Shown here: one piece after another, positions 20,492 through 29,135 of the stretch
Layout: each line of letters starts with the position of its first letter
Numbering within the stretch: the stretch's first letter is position 1
DNA from: SHWB01 sp050246875
Lineage (GTDB): Bacteria; Pseudomonadota; Alphaproteobacteria; UBA6615
Length of the DNA: 64,000 nt
Reading direction: 5' to 3'
NCBI GenBank assembly: GCA_050246875.1
Contig: JBFWVF010000005.1
Span: forward strand, 186,001 to 250,000
Notes under the pieces: generated by a model
What the model was told of the DNA's origin: nothing
The model's input: only the letters and a program-made list of their open reading frames with translations
Database searches by the model: none
Translations under genes and position numbers: made by a program

Positions 20492-22375
20492 TCATTTCGG
20501 CGTTCTTTGCGCGAAAATGCCGCGCAATTTTCGCCATGTCCCCGTCACTGCCCCGGCGATCCGCCGACCGCTGGCGGCGGTGATGCGGGCGATGCCGCCC
20601 GTGCGCGGGCCGAGGCGGGCGGCCGCGGGAACGAGACGCACGCGATCGATGAAGGAATCGGCGAAGTCCTCGAGCACGAGCGTCGCGGCGGCGACATTGC
20701 CGTTGGCGATGCTGCCGGCGATCAGCGTCGCCGTGCCGAAATCGATGCGGTCGCCCGGCACCGGCCGGCCGTCGAACTGCTCGGCGAACAGGGCCGCGAT
20801 GGTGACGCCGGCCTGGTCGTCGCCGAGGTCCGCCGCGAAATCGTACAGCGTCGCCAGGCTGTCGATGGTCACGTCGCCGGCGAAGGTGAAGCCGCCGGTC
20901 GCGGCGGCGGCCGGCGCGTCCTCGGCGCTGGCGAACAGCGGGTCGAGGCGCGGCAGGCGGCTCGGCGGCGCCAGCAGGTAGGCGTAGTCGCCGGCCCGCA
21001 GCGCGCCGGCCTCGGCCGGTCCGAGCACGACCTGGTCGCGCACCACCAGCGTCAGCCGGGCCCAGCGTGGCAGCGCCGGGCGGCGCAGCACCGGGCTGTC
21101 GGGCAGGACCGGGTAGCCCGCCATCTCGAGGTCGAGCTGGCCCGGCAGGTCGAGGTCGACGCGCGCCACCGGCGGCACCGTCCGGCCGAGGGCGATGCCG
21201 AGCCGGCGCGCCGCCGAAGTGACGGTCGAGCCCTGTACCAGCAGCGACACCAGCACGACGAAGAAGGCGATGTTGAAGTAGGCGTCCGCGTGCGGCAGGC
21301 CGCTGAGCATCGGCACGGCGGCGAGGAAGATGCTGACGGCGCCGCGCAGGCCGACCCAGGAGACGAAGGCTTTCTCCTCGCGCGCGAAGCGGAACGGGGC
21401 GAGGCAGACCCAGACGGCCAGCGGCCGCGCGACGAGCATCAGCCACAGGGCGATGGCGAGGCCGGGAATGGCGTAGTCGAGCAGGTGCGTCGGCGTGACC
21501 AGCAGGCCGAGCAGGATGAACATCAGGATCTGCGCCAGCCAGGTGGCGGCGTCGTGGAAGCTGGTGATCGAGGCGAAGGCGCGGACCGGACGGTTGCCGA
21601 GCACGAGGCCGGCCAGATAGACGGCGAGGAAGCCGCTGCCCTCGGCGAGCGACGTCGCGGCGTAGATCGACACGGCCGCGGCGACGACGAAGAGGGGGTG
21701 CAGCCCGGTCGGCAGCGTCAGCCGGTTGAGCGCGGCGGCGACGGCGAAGCCGCCGCCGATGCCGAGCGCGGCGCCGACGGCCGCCTGGCTGGCGAGCGTC
21801 ACGGCCACCTCCCAGCCCGGTCCGCCGGTATCGGCCAGCAGGACCTCGACCAGCACCAGCGTCAGGAACATCGCCACCGGGTCGTTGGTGCCGCTCTCGA
21901 TCTCCAGCGTCGTGCCGACCCGCTTACGCAGTTGCAGGCCGCCTGTCCGCAGCAGGAAGAAGACCGCCGCGGCGTCGGTCGAGGCCACGATGGCGCCGAC
22001 CAGCGCGCCTTCCAGCGGGGTGAACTCGAGCAGCACCACGGCCAGCAGGCCGGTCAGCGCCGCGGTGACCACGACGCCGACGGTGGCCAGCACCATCGAC
22101 GGCGCGAGCGCGCCGCGGAAGCTCGCCAGGCGGGTACGCAACCCGCCGTCGAACAGGATCACCGCCAGCGCGGCCGAGCCGACGAGGTAGGTGAGGCGGT
22201 AGTCCGAGAACTGGATGTTGCCGGGGCCGTCCTCGCCGGCGAGCATGCCGATGACGAGGAAGACGAGCAGCAGGGGCATGCCGAAGCGGCTGGCGATCAG
22301 GCTCGACATGATGCCGGCCAGCACCAGCAGGGCGCCCAGCAGCAGCAGCGTGTTGACCAGACCGATACTCGCCAT
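20492..22375 (-). CDS. CPA1-type K+(Na+)/H+ antiporter, CvrA/NhaP2-like
   Basis: A 627-residue transporter that extrudes potassium or sodium in exchange for protons. The N-terminal half holds about 12 membrane helices with the family motif around S-T-D-A-A-A-V and the E-S-G-T-N-D-P ion-binding helix. The C-terminal half is cytosolic, with a RCK-C (TrkA-C)-like domain and a CorC_HlyC-like tail, as in CvrA/NhaP2. The ATG at 22375 is followed directly by the first helix. It sits between tadG and flp, inside the Tad locus but unrelated to pili; co-direction with tadG and a 31-nt gap suggest co-transcription. The RCK-C domain hints at nucleotide or ion gating. Confidence 0.87.
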   Translation of the reverse strand: MASIGLVNTLLLLGALLVLAGIMSSLIASRFGMPLLLVFLVIGMLAGEDGPGNIQFSDYRLTYLVGSAALAVILFDGGLRTRLASFRGALAPSMVLATVGVVVTAALTGLLAVVLLEFTPLEGALVGAIVASTDAAAVFFLLRTGGLQLRKRVGTTLEIESGTNDPVAMFLTLVLVEVLLADTGGPGWEVAVTLASQAAVGAALGIGGGFAVAAALNRLTLPTGLHPLFVVAAAVSIYAATSLAEGSGFLAVYLAGLVLGNRPVRAFASITSFHDAATWLAQILMFILLGLLVTPTHLLDYAIPGLAIALWLMLVARPLAVWVCLAPFRFAREEKAFVSWVGLRGAVSIFLAAVPMLSGLPHADAYFNIAFFVVLVSLLVQGSTVTSAARRLGIALGRTVPPVARVDLDLPGQLDLEMAGYPVLPDSPVLRRPALPRWARLTLVVRDQVVLGPAEAGALRAGDYAYLLAPPSRLPRLDPLFASAEDAPAAAATGGFTFAGDVTIDSLATLYDFAADLGDDQAGVTIAALFAEQFDGRPVPGDRIDFGTATLIAGSIANGNVAAATLVLEDFADSFIDRVRLVPAAARLGPRTGGIARITAASGRRIAGAVTGTWRKLRGIFAQRTPK

Positions 22376-22592
22376 CGCCCGCGATCTCTCAGGCGCGGAC
22401 GGCGCGGGCGGCGCGGGGACGCGGGTGGCGTCGCGCCGCGACCGTCCGGGCCGTGCGCCGGCCAGGAATTACCGGAAATTGCATTTTGTTTTGCAATATT
22501 CTCTCCGGAAAGGCAACACAAAATCGTAGAAAATAATATTCATATTGCTATAAATAATCGCTCTCCTCATCGCATGGTTTTGTCTAAATGTC

Positions 22593-22621
22593 TTGACGTT
22601 CTATTTATTGTTCTTTCTGAT
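22593..22621 (+). promoter_or_regulatory. Predicted promoter of flp-cpa operon in AT-rich gap
   Basis: The 314-nt gap between the antiporter and flp (22376-22689) is strongly AT-rich from about 22480 to 22640, unlike the rest of the window. TTGACG (22593-22598), a 17-nt spacer and TCTGAT (22616-22621) form a plausible sigma70 promoter, giving a 5' leader of about 60 nt before the flp ATG. The antiporter promoter should lie in the same gap, in the other direction. No gene is seen in the gap. Confidence 0.5.
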
Positions 22622-22689
22622 TTTAACCTCGGATTAACCGGGCAAGGCAAGTATTCGCCCGCTGGTTCTGCAGCCACGGGAGATCGCGA

Positions 22690-22908
22690 ATGCACAGGTT
22701 CCTTACCCGCTTCGTCCGGGACGAGTCCGGCGCCACGGCCATCGAGTACGGCCTCATCGCCGCCCTCGTCTCGGTCGCGGCGATCGGCGCCCTCAGCCTG
22801 ATGGGCGGCTCGCTCGACACCATGTTCACCGCCGTGTCGGGGCAGCTCGACAGTGCGGTCAGCGCCATGCCCACCACCCCGCCGCCGGCCGAGCCGCCGG
22901 CGGAGTAG
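22690..22908 (+). CDS. flp: Flp/Fap-type major pilin
   Basis: The 72-residue structural pilin subunit of the Tad pilus. It has a charged leader (M-H-R-F-L-T-R-F-V-R-D-E), then G-A-T-A-I-E-Y-G-L-I-A-A-L-V-S-V-A, which is the prepilin peptidase cleavage region followed by the hydrophobic helix; the E-Y pair at the start of the helix is the hallmark of Flp pilins. The tail is Pro-rich. GGGAGA upstream of the ATG is the likely ribosome site. First gene of the plus-strand tad operon. Confidence 0.93.
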   Translation: MHRFLTRFVRDESGATAIEYGLIAALVSVAAIGALSLMGGSLDTMFTAVSGQLDSAVSAMPTTPPPAEPPAE

Positions 22909-23047
22909 CCACAAGGAACGAGCGGCAACTGTCCCACCCGTTGCCGCTCGGACGCGACCGGCGGGTTGCGGCGCGGCGTGTGGATGGCCCCGCACCGCGC
23001 AGCGCCCGCCGGCGCGTCACCCCCACGGGAGATTCACGGAGCGTCGA

Positions 23048-23572
23048 ATGCCGGATGCCCTGCCGCTCGGTCTGCTGCTGCTCGCCGCCTTCGTGGCGCT
23101 GGTCGGCCTCGCGGCGTGGAGCGACATCCGCCGCCTCGTCATTCCCAATGCCATTCCGCTCGCGCTGGTGCTGATCTGGCCGGCCTTCGCCGCCGCCACC
23201 GGCATCGGCCTCTGGAGCGGGCTGGCGACCGGCGCCCTCGTGCTGGCCATCGGCGCCGGCCTGTTCGCCGCCGGCCTCGTCGGCGGCGGCGACGCCAAGT
23301 TGATGGCGGCGTGCGCCCTGTGGGCGGGGCCGACGCTGGTCCTGCCGTTCATTCTCGTCACGCTGCTCGGCGGCGGCGCGCTCGGCATGGCCGAGTGGCT
23401 GCGCCTCGGGCGCAAGCGCCGGCTGGAGGCCCGCTACGGTCCCGTCGCCACGTCGCGCACGGCGCCTGCCCAGGCCGGCACCGCCGTCGTGCCCTATGCC
23501 GTCGCCATCGCCGGCGGCGCCCTGTGGGTCGCGGTCGCGACCGCCGTCGCGCTGATCGCGCGGATGAACTGA
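23048..23572 (+). CDS. cpaA: Prepilin peptidase CpaA/TadV (leader peptidase of Flp pilin)
   Basis: Inner-membrane aspartic protease that removes the pilin leader. The 174-residue protein has about five helices and the two catalytic Asp motifs of the A24 family: W-S-D-I-R near the start and G-G-G-D-A-K-L-M-A near the middle. It lacks the N-terminal methyltransferase-like domain of type IV PilD, as expected for CpaA/TadV. ATG 23048 is used; the preceding reading frame is not pilin-like. A 139-nt gap after flp may hold a processing or attenuation site. Confidence 0.9.
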   Translation: MPDALPLGLLLLAAFVALVGLAAWSDIRRLVIPNAIPLALVLIWPAFAAATGIGLWSGLATGALVLAIGAGLFAAGLVGGGDAKLMAACALWAGPTLVLPFILVTLLGGGALGMAEWLRLGRKRRLEARYGPVATSRTAPAQAGTAVVPYAVAIAGGALWVAVATAVALIARMN

Positions 23573-23575
23573 GCC

Positions 23576-24487
23576 ATGCGCGCCAGGGCCATCCTGCTCG
23601 CCGCGGTGGCGCTCGCCGCCGCCGGCACCGCCGCGTGGGGCGCGCGGCACTACCTCGCGAGCGAACGCGCCGCCATCGCCGCGCGCACGCCGCAGCAGCC
23701 CGCGCCGGCCAAGGCCCACCGCGTGCTGGTGGCGCGCAGCGACCTGCCGGCCGGCACCATCGTCCAGGCGAAGCACCTGCGCTGGCAGGCGTGGCCCGAC
23801 GCGTCGCTGCCCGACGGCTGGTATGTCGAGGGCAAGGCCGACCCGGCCGATCTCGCCGGCACGGTCGTGCGCGGACTGGTGGCGGCCGGCGAGCCGGTGG
23901 CCGCCTCGCGCCTCGTGCATCCGGGCGAGCAGGGCTTCCTCGCCGCCGTGCTGGCGCCCGGCATGCGCGCGGTCTCGGTCTCGGTCAACGCCACCACCGG
24001 CATCGCCGGCTTCGTCTTTCCCGGCGACCGCGTCGACCTCATCCTGTCGCACGGCGTCGAGCGCGAGGGCGGCAACGGCCGGCTGCGCCGCGCCTCCGAG
24101 ACGGTGCTGTCGGACGTGCGCGTGCTGGCGGTCGACCAGTCGACCGACGATGCCGCCGCCAAGGCCAGCCTGGCCAAGACCGTGACGCTCGAAGTCTCGC
24201 CCAAGGACGCCGAGAAGGTGACGCTCACGGCCGATCTCGGCCGCCTGTCGCTGAGCCTCCGCAGCCTTGCCCGCGACGAGGCCGCGACGGCCGAGGCGGA
24301 ACCGAGGCCGGCCGCGCCGCACACCTGGGACAGCGAGGTCAGCCGGCTGCTGGCGTCGCCGGCGGCACCGAAGGCACGGGAGGTCCGGGTCTGGCGCGGC
24401 GGCGAGCAGGTGACGCTGCGCTTCGGCGGCCCGGATCGCCCCTCCGCCCCGGTCGATGCCGCGCCGCCGCCGGAGGTCGAGCCATGA
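23576..24487 (+). CDS. cpaB: Flp pilus assembly protein CpaB/RcpC
   Basis: A periplasmic/inner-membrane-anchored protein of 303 residues needed for Tad pilus assembly. It has an N-terminal signal anchor (about 4-22), followed by a SAF-like domain (V-L-V-A-R-S-D-L-P-A-G-T-I-V) and the conserved R-A-V-S-V-S-V-N and F-P-G-D-R-V-D-L-I motifs. The ATG at 23576 is 3 nt after the cpaA stop. The C-terminal third is Pro/Ala-rich. Tight spacing with cpaA and 4-nt overlap with cpaC mark it as part of one operon. Confidence 0.9.
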   Translation: MRARAILLAAVALAAAGTAAWGARHYLASERAAIAARTPQQPAPAKAHRVLVARSDLPAGTIVQAKHLRWQAWPDASLPDGWYVEGKADPADLAGTVVRGLVAAGEPVAASRLVHPGEQGFLAAVLAPGMRAVSVSVNATTGIAGFVFPGDRVDLILSHGVEREGGNGRLRRASETVLSDVRVLAVDQSTDDAAAKASLAKTVTLEVSPKDAEKVTLTADLGRLSLSLRSLARDEAATAEAEPRPAAPHTWDSEVSRLLASPAAPKAREVRVWRGGEQVTLRFGGPDRPSAPVDAAPPPEVEP

Positions 24488-25875
24488 GAACCCTGCGTGC
24501 CGCCGGGATCGCCGCCGTCGTCGCCGTGCAATTGCTGGGCGGCATGGCGCCGGCCTCCGCCGCCGCGGTGGCCATCGCTACCATCGCCGCAGCCGGCGGC
24601 GAACTGGCGCTCGAAGCCAACCGCGGCATGCTGGTCAGGTTGCCGGCGGCGGCGGCGGCGGTGCTGGTCGCCAACCCGGAAATCGCCGACGTCGTGGTCA
24701 AGTCGCCGACGCTGGTCCACGTCATCGGCAAGCGGGCCGGCGAGACGACGCTGATCGCCGTCGACGCCGCCGACGTCGTGCTGGCCAACGCCACCGTGCG
24801 GGTGACGCACAATCTGGCGGCGCTGGCCGGGGCGCTGGGCTCGCTGCTGCCCGGTTCGGCGGTGACGCCGCGCACGGTCGCCGGCGGGCTGGTGCTGACC
24901 GGCACCGTCGCCAGCGCCGTCGAGGCGGAGGAGGCCAACCGCCTCGCCGCCGGCTTCGTCGCCCAGGGCGAGCGGGTGGTCAACCAGCTCCGCTTCGCCG
25001 GCCCCAACCAGGTCAACCTGCGCGTCCGCGTCGCCGAGGTCTCGCGCGACACGGTCAAGCGCCTCGGCTTCAACTTCGACGTCATCCCGACCATCGGCTC
25101 GATCACCTTCGGCCTCGCCACCGGCCGCCTGCCGGCCGCCGGGGGGGCGGCGCTCACCCGCGCCAACGGCGAGAACAACGTCTTCGCCCGTTCCGCCGAC
25201 GGCAACATCGACGTGAGCGCCGTCATCGACGCGCTGGAGACCGAGGGGCTCGTCACCATGCTCGCCGAGCCGAACCTGACGGCGCTGTCGGGCGAGACGG
25301 CGAGCTTCCTTGCCGGCGGCGAGTTTCCCATCCCGGTCGTGCAGGGCGACGGCAGCACCTCGGTCGAGTTCAAGAAATTCGGCGTGGCGCTGGCCTTCAC
25401 GCCGACCGTGCTGGACGCCGGCCGCGTCAGCCTGCGCGTGGCGCCGGAGGTCAGCGCGCTGTCGAACGCCGGCGCCGTCACCGTCAACGGCTTCAGCATT
25501 CCGGCGCTGACGGCGCGGCGGGCCGAGACCACGGTCGAACTGGGCTCGGGTCAGTCGCTGGCCATCGCCGGACTGCTGCAGAACAACACCGCGCAGGACG
25601 TGCGCGAGTTTCCCTGGCTCGCCGACCTGCCGATCATCGGCGCGCTCTTCCGCTCGACCGAGTTCAGCCGCGACGAGACCGAGCTGGTCATCCTCGTCAC
25701 GCCCTATCTGGTGCGTCCGTCGTCGACGGCGCTGGCGGTGCCGACCGACGGCTTCCGCGCGCCGGACGATGCCGGCCGCGTGCTCGGCGGCGAGACCTGG
25801 CGGCAGCGCCAGCCGGGGCGGCCGGTGCCGGCCACGCCGCGCCTCGCCGGGCCGGTGGGCTTCATCGTCGATTGA
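24484..25875 (+). CDS. cpaC: Flp pilus outer-membrane secretin CpaC/RcpA
   Basis: A 463-residue outer-membrane ring that forms the pilus channel. After a signal peptide (about 1-27) it has a BON/secretin N-domain (L-A-N-A-T-V-R-V-T-H-N), and a C-terminal secretin domain with V-N-L-R-V-R-V-A-E-V, the F-x-x-G-G-E-F-P-I-P-V beta-hairpin motif and the E-L-V-I-L-V-T-P-Y-L-V end block. ATG 24484 overlaps the cpaB stop by 4 nt. Domain order agrees with CpaC. Confidence 0.93.
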   Translation: MRTLRAAGIAAVVAVQLLGGMAPASAAAVAIATIAAAGGELALEANRGMLVRLPAAAAAVLVANPEIADVVVKSPTLVHVIGKRAGETTLIAVDAADVVLANATVRVTHNLAALAGALGSLLPGSAVTPRTVAGGLVLTGTVASAVEAEEANRLAAGFVAQGERVVNQLRFAGPNQVNLRVRVAEVSRDTVKRLGFNFDVIPTIGSITFGLATGRLPAAGGAALTRANGENNVFARSADGNIDVSAVIDALETEGLVTMLAEPNLTALSGETASFLAGGEFPIPVVQGDGSTSVEFKKFGVALAFTPTVLDAGRVSLRVAPEVSALSNAGAVTVNGFSIPALTARRAETTVELGSGQSLAIAGLLQNNTAQDVREFPWLADLPIIGALFRSTEFSRDETELVILVTPYLVRPSSTALAVPTDGFRAPDDAGRVLGGETWRQRQPGRPVPATPRLAGPVGFIVD

Positions 25876-25888
25876 GGGGGAAGGGACC

Positions 25889-26314
25889 ATGTCACGCCAA
25901 CGTCTGCTGAAGCCGCCGCGGCGCCTGTTCTCGGCGCGCCGCCGCAGCCCGCTGCCGGTGCTGCTGGCGCTGCTCGCCCTCGTGCTCGCCTCCTGCGTGA
26001 CCGGGCCGGAGGACTGGAGTCCGGCCGGCCGGCCGGTCGCGCCGCACGTCGTCACCACGGCCGAGGGGCGCAGCGTCGTGCTGCCGCCGGCCTGTGCCGA
26101 CTGGTCGCAGCCCTCGGCGGCCAATCCGGCCAACCATCCGACCGGCGCGCTGGGCTGCGCCAATGCCTACAACCTCGGCCTGATGATCGCCGAGCCGGCC
26201 GACCTCGTGCGCGGCCGCGCGGCGACGGCCGCCGACGGCGAGGCCGCGACGCTGGCGATCCAGCGCTATCGCAAGGGCGAGATCCGCGCGCCGGTGCCGC
26301 AGGAGACGCAGTGA
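25889..26314 (+). CDS. cpaD: Short CpaD-like pilus assembly lipoprotein
   Basis: A 141-residue lipoprotein with a basic leader and lipobox L-A-S-C followed by the mature N-terminus at about Cys-36. The conserved CpaD block is visible: H-P-T-G-A-L-G-C-A-N-A-Y-N-L-G-L-M-I-A-E-P-A-D-L (given only as its key residues). CpaD family members are usually above 200 residues, so this copy is short, with the N-terminal repeat part reduced. It sits between cpaC and cpaE, which strongly supports the call. Whether it is fully functional is open. Confidence 0.8.
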   Translation: MSRQRLLKPPRRLFSARRRSPLPVLLALLALVLASCVTGPEDWSPAGRPVAPHVVTTAEGRSVVLPPACADWSQPSAANPANHPTGALGCANAYNLGLMIAEPADLVRGRAATAADGEAATLAIQRYRKGEIRAPVPQETQ

Positions 26315-27519
26315 TGGCGCTCGCCGCGGCCGACCCCGACACCGGGGCGACGCACGTTCTGGCGGCATTCGCGGCGGACGCGGCGATGGAGGCGGTGCTG
26401 GCGGAGGCTGCGGCGACGCGGTTTCCCGGTGCCACGATCGCCAGCGGCGGGGCCGCCGCGGCGGCGCGCTGGCTGGCGCGGGGCCGGGCTATGCCGGCGG
26501 TGCTCGTCGTCGACCTCGGCGACAGCGCCACGCCCTACGACGACCTGATGGCGCTCGCCGACCTCTGCGCGCCGGCGACGCGCGTCGTGGCGCTCGGCGC
26601 CGTCAACGACCTCGCCCTCTATCGCCGCTTCCTCGCCGCCGGCGTCGCCGACTATCTCGTCCGGCCAGTCGCGGCGCCGGACCTCGCGGCGGCTTTGGCG
26701 AAAGCGGTCGAGACCGGAAGCGGCGGCTCGCCGACGACGGCGGCGCGTCCGGCGGGGGGCCGGCTCGTCGCCGTCGTCGGCGTGCGCGGCGGCGTCGGGG
26801 CCTCGACGCTGGCGCTCAACGCGGCGGCGCTGTCGGCGGGCAAACGGGGCCAGCGCACGGCGCTGGTCGACCTCGACCTCGCCTTCGGCACGCTGGCGCT
26901 CGGGCTCGACCTCGAACCGTCGGGTGGCGTCGCCGAGGCGCTGGCGCGCCCGGAACGGATCGATGCGCTGTTCCTCGCCTCGGCCGGCATCCGGCGTGGC
27001 GAGCGGCTGCTGGTGTTCGCCGCCGAGGACGATCTCGCGCGGCCGGGCCGGGTCGGCGCCGAGGCCGCCACGCGGCTGCTCGACGAGGTCCGCGAGGCCA
27101 GCGAGCGGGTCTGGATCGACCTGCCGCGCGGCGAGGCGATTCACGCGTCGGCCCTGCTCGCCGCGCCCGATCGCGTCCTGCTTGTCGCCGACCCGTCGCT
27201 CGCCGCCGCCCGCGACGCGGCGCGGCTGGCGGCGCTGGCAGCCGCCAGCGGGGCGGCGTCCGTGGCGCTCGTCCTCGTCGACACCGGCCGCCGCGGCGCC
27301 TTGTCGACGGCCGAGATCGAGCGCAGCGCAGGGCTGCGCGTGGTCGCCCGCCTGCCGCACGATCGCCATGCCGCCGCCGCCGCCGCCGCCGGGCGCCCGC
27401 TGGTCGAGGCGCAGCCGCGCGGCCCCTATGCACGTGCGCTGGAGGGACTGCTCGACAAGTTCGACCCGGCACCGCGCGTGCGCCGTGGCCTGCGGTTGAT
27501 CGGCGGGGGCCGGCGGTGA
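26314..27519 (+). CDS. cpaE: CpaE/TadZ pilus-polarity ATPase (ParA/MinD family)
   Basis: Localises the Tad machine at the membrane or pole. The 401 residues have an atypical receiver-like N-terminal domain (V-V-D-L-G-D-S then a region ending P-V-A-A-P-D-L), followed by a MinD-like ATPase domain with deviant Walker A G-G-V-G-A-S-T (about 157-163) and D-L-D-L-A-F-G-T-L-A-L. The start is ATG 26314, overlapping the cpaD stop; a GTG at 26311 is equally possible. Typical for CpaE. Confidence 0.9.
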   Translation: MALAAADPDTGATHVLAAFAADAAMEAVLAEAAATRFPGATIASGGAAAAARWLARGRAMPAVLVVDLGDSATPYDDLMALADLCAPATRVVALGAVNDLALYRRFLAAGVADYLVRPVAAPDLAAALAKAVETGSGGSPTTAARPAGGRLVAVVGVRGGVGASTLALNAAALSAGKRGQRTALVDLDLAFGTLALGLDLEPSGGVAEALARPERIDALFLASAGIRRGERLLVFAAEDDLARPGRVGAEAATRLLDEVREASERVWIDLPRGEAIHASALLAAPDRVLLVADPSLAAARDAARLAALAAASGAASVALVLVDTGRRGALSTAEIERSAGLRVVARLPHDRHAAAAAAAGRPLVEAQPRGPYARALEGLLDKFDPAPRVRRGLRLIGGGRR

Positions 27520-29135
27520 GCTTCGGCCGCCGGCAACCCGGCGCGGCACCGCCGGAGGAGCCGGCCGCGTCCGTCGTCACCATCGGGCCTTGGCGCGACG
27601 ATGCCATCCGCCCGGAGGTGCAGGGCGAGGCGACCGAAGTACTGACCGCGACGGCGCTCGAAGCCGTGCGCGAGGCGGCCGGCGACGCGATTCCGGCCGG
27701 CACCGCGCTGCAGCTCGGCCGCGCCGAGGTGGCGCGCCGGGTCGAGGCGGTGGCCGTCGAATGCCTCGGCGACGCCTTCTTCCGCCTGCATCCGCTGGAG
27801 CGCCAGAAGCTGGTGGCGCTGGTGGCAACCGAGCGGCTGGTGGCGCCGGCCGCCGAGGGCGAGGGGAAGGCCGCGCCGAGCGGTCTCGACGTCGCCCGCG
27901 CCAGGGTGCAGCCGGTGCTGGTCGAGCGCATCGACGCCACGGCGGCGCTGCAGGTGCCGCGCGAGGCCCTGCAGCGCGAGGTCGCCGGCATCGTCGACGA
28001 GATCCTTGCCGAGCAGGGCCTGCGCCTCAACGCCGCCGAGCGGCGCGCCCTCGTCGCCACCATGCTCGACGAGATGCTCGGCTTCGGCCCGCTCGAACCG
28101 TTGCTTGCCGACGACAGCGTTACCGACATCCTCGTCAACGGCGCCGGCAAGGTCTGGGTCGAACGGGCCGGCAAGCTCGAACTCACCCCGGTGCGCTTCC
28201 GCGACGACCGCCATGTGATGAACATCGCCCAGCGCATCGTCAGCGGCGTCGGCCGCCGCATCGACGAGACGACGCCGCTGGCCGACGCCCGCCTGCCGGA
28301 CGGCTCGCGGGTCAACATCGTCATCCCCCCGCTGGCCATCGACGGCCCCTCGATCTCCATCCGCAAGTTCGCCAAGCGGAAGATCACGCTGGAGGTCATG
28401 GAGCGGCAGGCCAACCTGTCGGCCGCGATGGGCGCCGTGCTGCGGATCGCCGCGCGGGCCCGCCTCAACATCCTGATTTCCGGCGGCACCGGCTCGGGCA
28501 AGACGACGCTGCTCAACGCCCTGTCGCGGCTGATCGACGCCGGCGAGCGCATCGTCACCATCGAGGATGCCGCCGAGCTGCAGCTGCAGCAGCCGCATGT
28601 TGTCCGGCTCGAAACCCGGCCGGCCAACCTTGAAGGGCAGAACGCCATCGGCATGCGCGAGCTGGTGAAGAACGCGCTTCGCATGCGTCCCGACCGCATC
28701 ATTCTGGGCGAGGTGCGCGGCAGCGAGGCCGTCGACATGCTGCAGGCGATGAACACGGGCCACGAAGGCTCGATGTGCACCGTCCACGCCAACCGCCCGC
28801 GCGAGGCGCTGACGCGGTTGGAGAACATGGTCGGCCTCGCCGGCATCAACCTGCCGGCACGCGCCGTCCGCACACAGATCGCCGCCGCCGTCGACCTCGT
28901 CGTGCAGGTCTCGCGCATGCGCGACGGCGTGCGCCGCATCACCCACATCGTCGAGGTCGTCGGCATGGAGGGCGAGGTGGTGACGACGCAGGACCTGTTC
29001 GTCTGGGAGCACGAGGGCGAGGACAGCGCCGGCCGGCTCACCGGACGCTGGACGGCGACCGGCGTGCGCCCGCACTTCACGCCGAAGGCGGCCTATTTCG
29101 GCCTTGAGCGCGCGCTGCAGGAGGCGATGCGATGA
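27516..29135 (+). CDS. cpaF: Tad pilus assembly ATPase CpaF/TadA
   Basis: Hexameric cytosolic ATPase powering pilus extension, in the type II/IV secretion ATPase superfamily. The 539 residues have a variable N-terminus (about 1-130), a V-x-x-L-V-N-G region (D-I-L-V-N-G), Walker A G-G-T-G-S-G-K-T (323-330), the Asp/His boxes and Walker B R-I-I-L-G-E-V-R-G. The start is a GTG at 27516 overlapping the cpaE stop by 4 nt. tadB overlaps its stop, so cpaE-cpaF-tadB is translationally coupled. The N-terminus is longer than in many CpaF proteins by about 50 residues. Confidence 0.94.
   Translation: MSFGRRQPGAAPPEEPAASVVTIGPWRDDAIRPEVQGEATEVLTATALEAVREAAGDAIPAGTALQLGRAEVARRVEAVAVECLGDAFFRLHPLERQKLVALVATERLVAPAAEGEGKAAPSGLDVARARVQPVLVERIDATAALQVPREALQREVAGIVDEILAEQGLRLNAAERRALVATMLDEMLGFGPLEPLLADDSVTDILVNGAGKVWVERAGKLELTPVRFRDDRHVMNIAQRIVSGVGRRIDETTPLADARLPDGSRVNIVIPPLAIDGPSISIRKFAKRKITLEVMERQANLSAAMGAVLRIAARARLNILISGGTGSGKTTLLNALSRLIDAGERIVTIEDAAELQLQQPHVVRLETRPANLEGQNAIGMRELVKNALRMRPDRIILGEVRGSEAVDMLQAMNTGHEGSMCTVHANRPREALTRLENMVGLAGINLPARAVRTQIAAAVDLVVQVSRMRDGVRRITHIVEVVGMEGEVVTTQDLFVWEHEGEDSAGRLTGRWTATGVRPHFTPKAAYFGLERALQEAMR

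Noticed and set aside
23650..26163. An 837-codon minus-strand frame under cpaB-cpaD
   Set aside because: Low-complexity composition and no domain; cpaB-cpaD are unequivocal on plus.
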